From positions 51,490 to 115,489 of the forward strand of contig JTDE01000273.1 of the NCBI GenBank assembly GCA_014338405.1: a stretch of DNA of 64,000 nt, read 5' to 3'. Positions 61,408 through 64,000 of this stretch are shown piece after piece. Made by a program: the position numbers and the translations under genes. Every line of letters begins with the position of its first letter. The stretch's first letter is position 1. The notes below the pieces were generated by a model. The model was not told the origin of the DNA. It was given only the letters and a program-made list of their open reading frames with translations, and did no database searches. This stretch comes from Paragonimus skrjabini miyazakii (taxonomy: Eukaryota; Platyhelminthes; Trematoda; Plagiorchiida; Troglotrematidae).

Positions 61408-61450
61408 TGTGTGTTTGTGTGTGTGCGCACACACACACGCACACTTACAT
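61408..61450. repeat. (TG)n-(CA)n palindromic tract
   Basis: TGTGTTTGTGTGTGTG runs directly into CGCACACACACACGCACAC, so the centre GTGTGTGCGCACACAC is self-complementary. Alternating purine-pyrimidine sequence of this sort can adopt Z-DNA or a cruciform. Confidence 0.88.
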
Positions 61451-63185
61451 ACACACATCGACCAAATGATCAAACCACAAATTTTACTGATAAATAACTA
61501 TGCTAACAGAAGTTAACCCTCTTGACTGACAAGTTATGTTGCAATGTTACGAATTATGTTTTGGTTCAGACTGCCAGATATGCCTGTCCGTATGCTTCAT
61601 TTCGGGGTGTGCCTGTATGCATCAATGAATAACCGCTTACCGAAACCCACTATCTAGGGAATTGGGTGATGAGAGCAAAATGTAGTGGAATTTTCTATCA
61701 ACCCCAACAGTCAGACTGGCTTTGTACCAGTGCGCTCGAGGGAAGTTTTCCATGTGAGTACCTGAATAGTTTTGACATACATGGGAATGGAGAAGTCACT
61801 AAACGTCGATCGAGGACAGTTAACATGATAGCGGGATTTTAATGGCCTCCTTTCCTGCCCAAAATGATTTTGTATTTTTCTGATACAGAGGAGGTTTGAA
61901 AAAATATCCTGAAGATAATAGTATCTCTTCGCCATAACTGGTGCTAACTGTTACCAATCTTCAAGTTAATTGATCAGACCTACTTCCGCATTATCAGCTG
62001 ATTTTCCAAAGCCTTCGTAAGAGTTAGTACATTTTAAACTACTGGACATAACTTGACCTCTAATAGAGGTTAGCGTGCAAAAGCAGAACATGCCGTGAGT
62101 AAGTAGAAACAGGATTTTCAATTACAAGTGAACGGAAAGACTGTCATAATAAGACTATGCAGCTCGTTATCAAAAACGCTATGGAGGCTCCGTCAGCAAT
62201 CCTGCATTTGAGCTGTTAATAGCTGATTCATCGACGCGCATGCAACCTCTCCGTCCAACCAATTGTCTTCTGTGATAACTTGACCTCGTAGAATTTTGAA
62301 TAAATACGGCGCATGTTTTATACCAACACCAGTTTTTGATAAACTTGGTAGCCCCTACGTTTGTTAATGTTTTCATTCTATGGTAGCCGGATTACACAAC
62401 GTTACCTCGTGTGTAATTGGGAATCATAACATTGAATGCCTGAGTATTGTGTAATATCGGTATGAGCTATGCGAATCAGTGTCAATCTCTGTTTATAAGG
62501 CCGGCTGGTAAACAAAGTGTTTGATGACTTCCGACAAGTAGAAGGGCATAGTACTAGGATATGCAACGGCCATGCAATCCTGTGCGAAATAATCTCTCAA
62601 GAACTCCTTGAAAGGGTGCTGTAAACAAATTTTCAGAACGTTCAGCTGTTCAATGAAGAGATCGTACAAATGGTCGTTGTTTAAATGAGCAAATGTTGTG
62701 TAAGAAAGTGATGAGAATGTTTACTTCGCCTGCAAATCTTTGCAAAAAAATATACTCCTAACCTGCACAAACTTGTGTTAAAGTATACTATATTAGTCAC
62801 CGTTTTCACTACTGAGAATCCAAATGTATTAAAAATACAAATATTCGAATGACTATTGTTAAATTCCCGAATTGGTTCAGAAACTGCCCAAATAGTATAT
62901 CATCAAATTTTGAGTTACCAGAGGTGTTTCAGATGTTGTCTATGGTCAGGCGCACAAGTGCAACTCGCGGAGAATTCAGAATTGTTGATCGGTCAAAAGT
63001 CTCGTGCTTACTTATAACTAGTCCGTTTACCTTTTATCGCTTAAGACTCTGTTCTTCAGTTTTAAGGACAACGTCTCACTGTTCCTTTATAAATCATTAG
63101 TTAATATCTCAAGTTGAACATCACCCACAATTGATCGCAGCTGTCGCATTCCCATAGACTTTCCAATCGGCCCCTTTCGAAAAAA

Positions 63186-63233
63186 GCACTAGACTCGAGT
63201 TTCACTCTCATTAGAGCAGCTCGTCAGTAGTGC
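63186..63233 (-). ncRNA. Hammerhead ribozyme, nearly intact (copy k, minus)
   Basis: GCACTA/TAGTGC, CTGACGA, stem II GCT(G)CTC-TAAT-GAG-AGT, GAAA, ACTCGAGT and GTC. The only flaw is a G-U pair at 10.1-11.1, normally G-C, which may slow cleavage. Confidence 0.78.
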
Positions 63234-63449
63234 ATATCATCGCCACTGCCTGGACTTGAACCACGGCCACAATGTTCAAGAGGCAACCGTGTTTACCACT
63301 GTGTCATTGACCTCACGACCGAATTATCATATGTGAACACTCAACCACTTTCGCTTGTGAGTAATGATCATGTTGCCCGATCGTCTCGAAACACTGTTGT
63401 TTCATAAACAGCGTGTCTGTGGTTCAAGTCCCGGCAGTGGCGATGATAT

Positions 63450-63497
63450 GCACTACTGACGAGCTGCTCTAATGAGAGCGAAACTCGAGCCTAGTGC
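63450..63497 (+). ncRNA. Hammerhead ribozyme with mutated cleavage triplet (copy k, plus)
   Basis: Stem I, core CTGACGA, stem II and GAAA are intact. GAGTC reads GAGCC, so the triplet is GCC, the same change as in the copy at 24241-24285. Predicted inactive in cis. Confidence 0.78.
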
Positions 63498-63580
63498 TTC
63501 TTTTCGAAAGGGGTCGACTGGAAAGTCTATGGGGATGTGACAGCTGCGATCAGTTGTGGGTGATGTTCAACTTGAAATTA

Positions 63581-64000
63581 TCCCAATCCCCGACTACTCA
63601 ACAGTTTATAGATAACGTTTTCATTAATGCATCTATTTGCAAAATGTTGTAAAAAAAATTATTCCCCTTACACAATTTTTGACTAACTTTTTTCATTTCA
63701 GGAGTAACAACTCTAATGTGCAAGTCTCCGAGATTTCTTTTCGCATCAGACAAACGCATCATGCATTCGAACATTTACTTGATAAAAATACTTGGTATCC
63801 ACGGGTATTGGTTTGACGGGAAGGATGAATCCAGGTCCTACAACCACGTCGACTAGTTATAGATGTCACCTTAAGCAGACGTCAAGCGCTGGTTAGTGAA
63901 CTATACCGACATTGGCCCATGAATACAACTACATACGTACAAACATTTTGGACTTGATTGATCAATTTTTCAAGTTTAGTCATGTGAAAGTCCGGCCCAA
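63581..64000. other. Right edge, nothing recognised
   Basis: AT-rich sequence after the last ribozyme repeat. No feature seen. Confidence 0.35.

Larger units (their letters stand above)
58195..63112. other. Intergenic with short CA-type tracts
   Basis: Apart from the CA and TG tracts, only short, unrecognised frames. The frame 61181-61516 overlaps the palindromic TG/CA tract and is not credible. Confidence 0.35.
63113..63580. repeat. Family 1 copy k, head-to-head inverted pair
   Basis: The minus arm 63113 to about 63395 (tail, ribozyme, B and A box complements, head, GATCGTCTCGAAACAC) joins a plus arm 63396-63580 (TGTTGTTTCATAAACAGCG, B box GGTTCAAGTCC, ribozyme, tail, TGATGTTCAACTTG). In reverse complement it has the same order and the same internal junction as the pair at 39958-40437. 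Confidence 0.9.

Noticed and set aside
1..64000. CRISPR arrays, operons, bacterial promoters or rRNA genes
   Set aside because: None seen. Sequence style, introns and retroelements are those of an animal nuclear genome.

Overview
The window looks like a gene-poor, repeat-rich stretch of animal nuclear DNA, most likely from a flatworm and probably a digenean trematode. The reasons are the intron-split homeobox genes, a Penelope-like element with a GIY-YIG endonuclease, an RTE-like LINE remnant of the type common in flukes, and a tRNA-headed short repeat with an internal hammerhead ribozyme, comparable to Schistosoma Sm-alpha. The species assignment is inference. Nothing bacterial is present.

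Two protein-coding genes can be supported. Gene A (+ strand) is a three-exon homeobox gene at 19627-19990, 24933-25474 and 30136-30252. Its splice phases close exactly and give a 340-residue protein with a divergent homeodomain at residues 259-318. The last exon is only 117 nt. Gene B (- strand) is the 3' part of a PREP/PKNOX-type TALE homeobox gene, with exons at 44513-44242, 44070-43355 and 37367-36043. It carries homeodomain helices 2-3, the RFWP motif and a very long Ser/Asn-rich C-terminus. The exons for its Meis/PREP domain and homeodomain helix 1 were not found and probably lie beyond the window.

The main repeat (family 1) has a tRNA-like head with pol III A and B boxes, a hammerhead ribozyme and a conserved tail. 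There are about a dozen loci: 515-933, 3028-3125, 8818-8892, 21528-21725, 23848-24365, 27238-27800, 27925-28000, 29042-29330, 39958-40437, 45172-45431, 46784-47524 and 63113-63580. Four ribozyme cores look intact by eye. Many loci are head-to-head inverted pairs, and two distant pairs share the same internal junction. At 46784-47524 the repeat runs tail-link-head-ribozyme-tail with a period of about 438 nt, as expected of circular or multimeric RNA intermediates (retrozyme-like).

A broken Penelope-like element at 52016-54255 has about 358-nt inverted terminal repeats, each with its own hammerhead-like motif. It is a candidate relative of the machinery that moves family 1. Other repeats are a 5'-truncated RTE-like LINE (31706-32786), two decayed LINE reverse-transcriptase fragments in gene A intron 2, a second tRNA-derived SINE family (three copies) and a few microsatellites. 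Both N gaps fall inside repeats. The remaining intergenic and intronic DNA shows nothing I can name.
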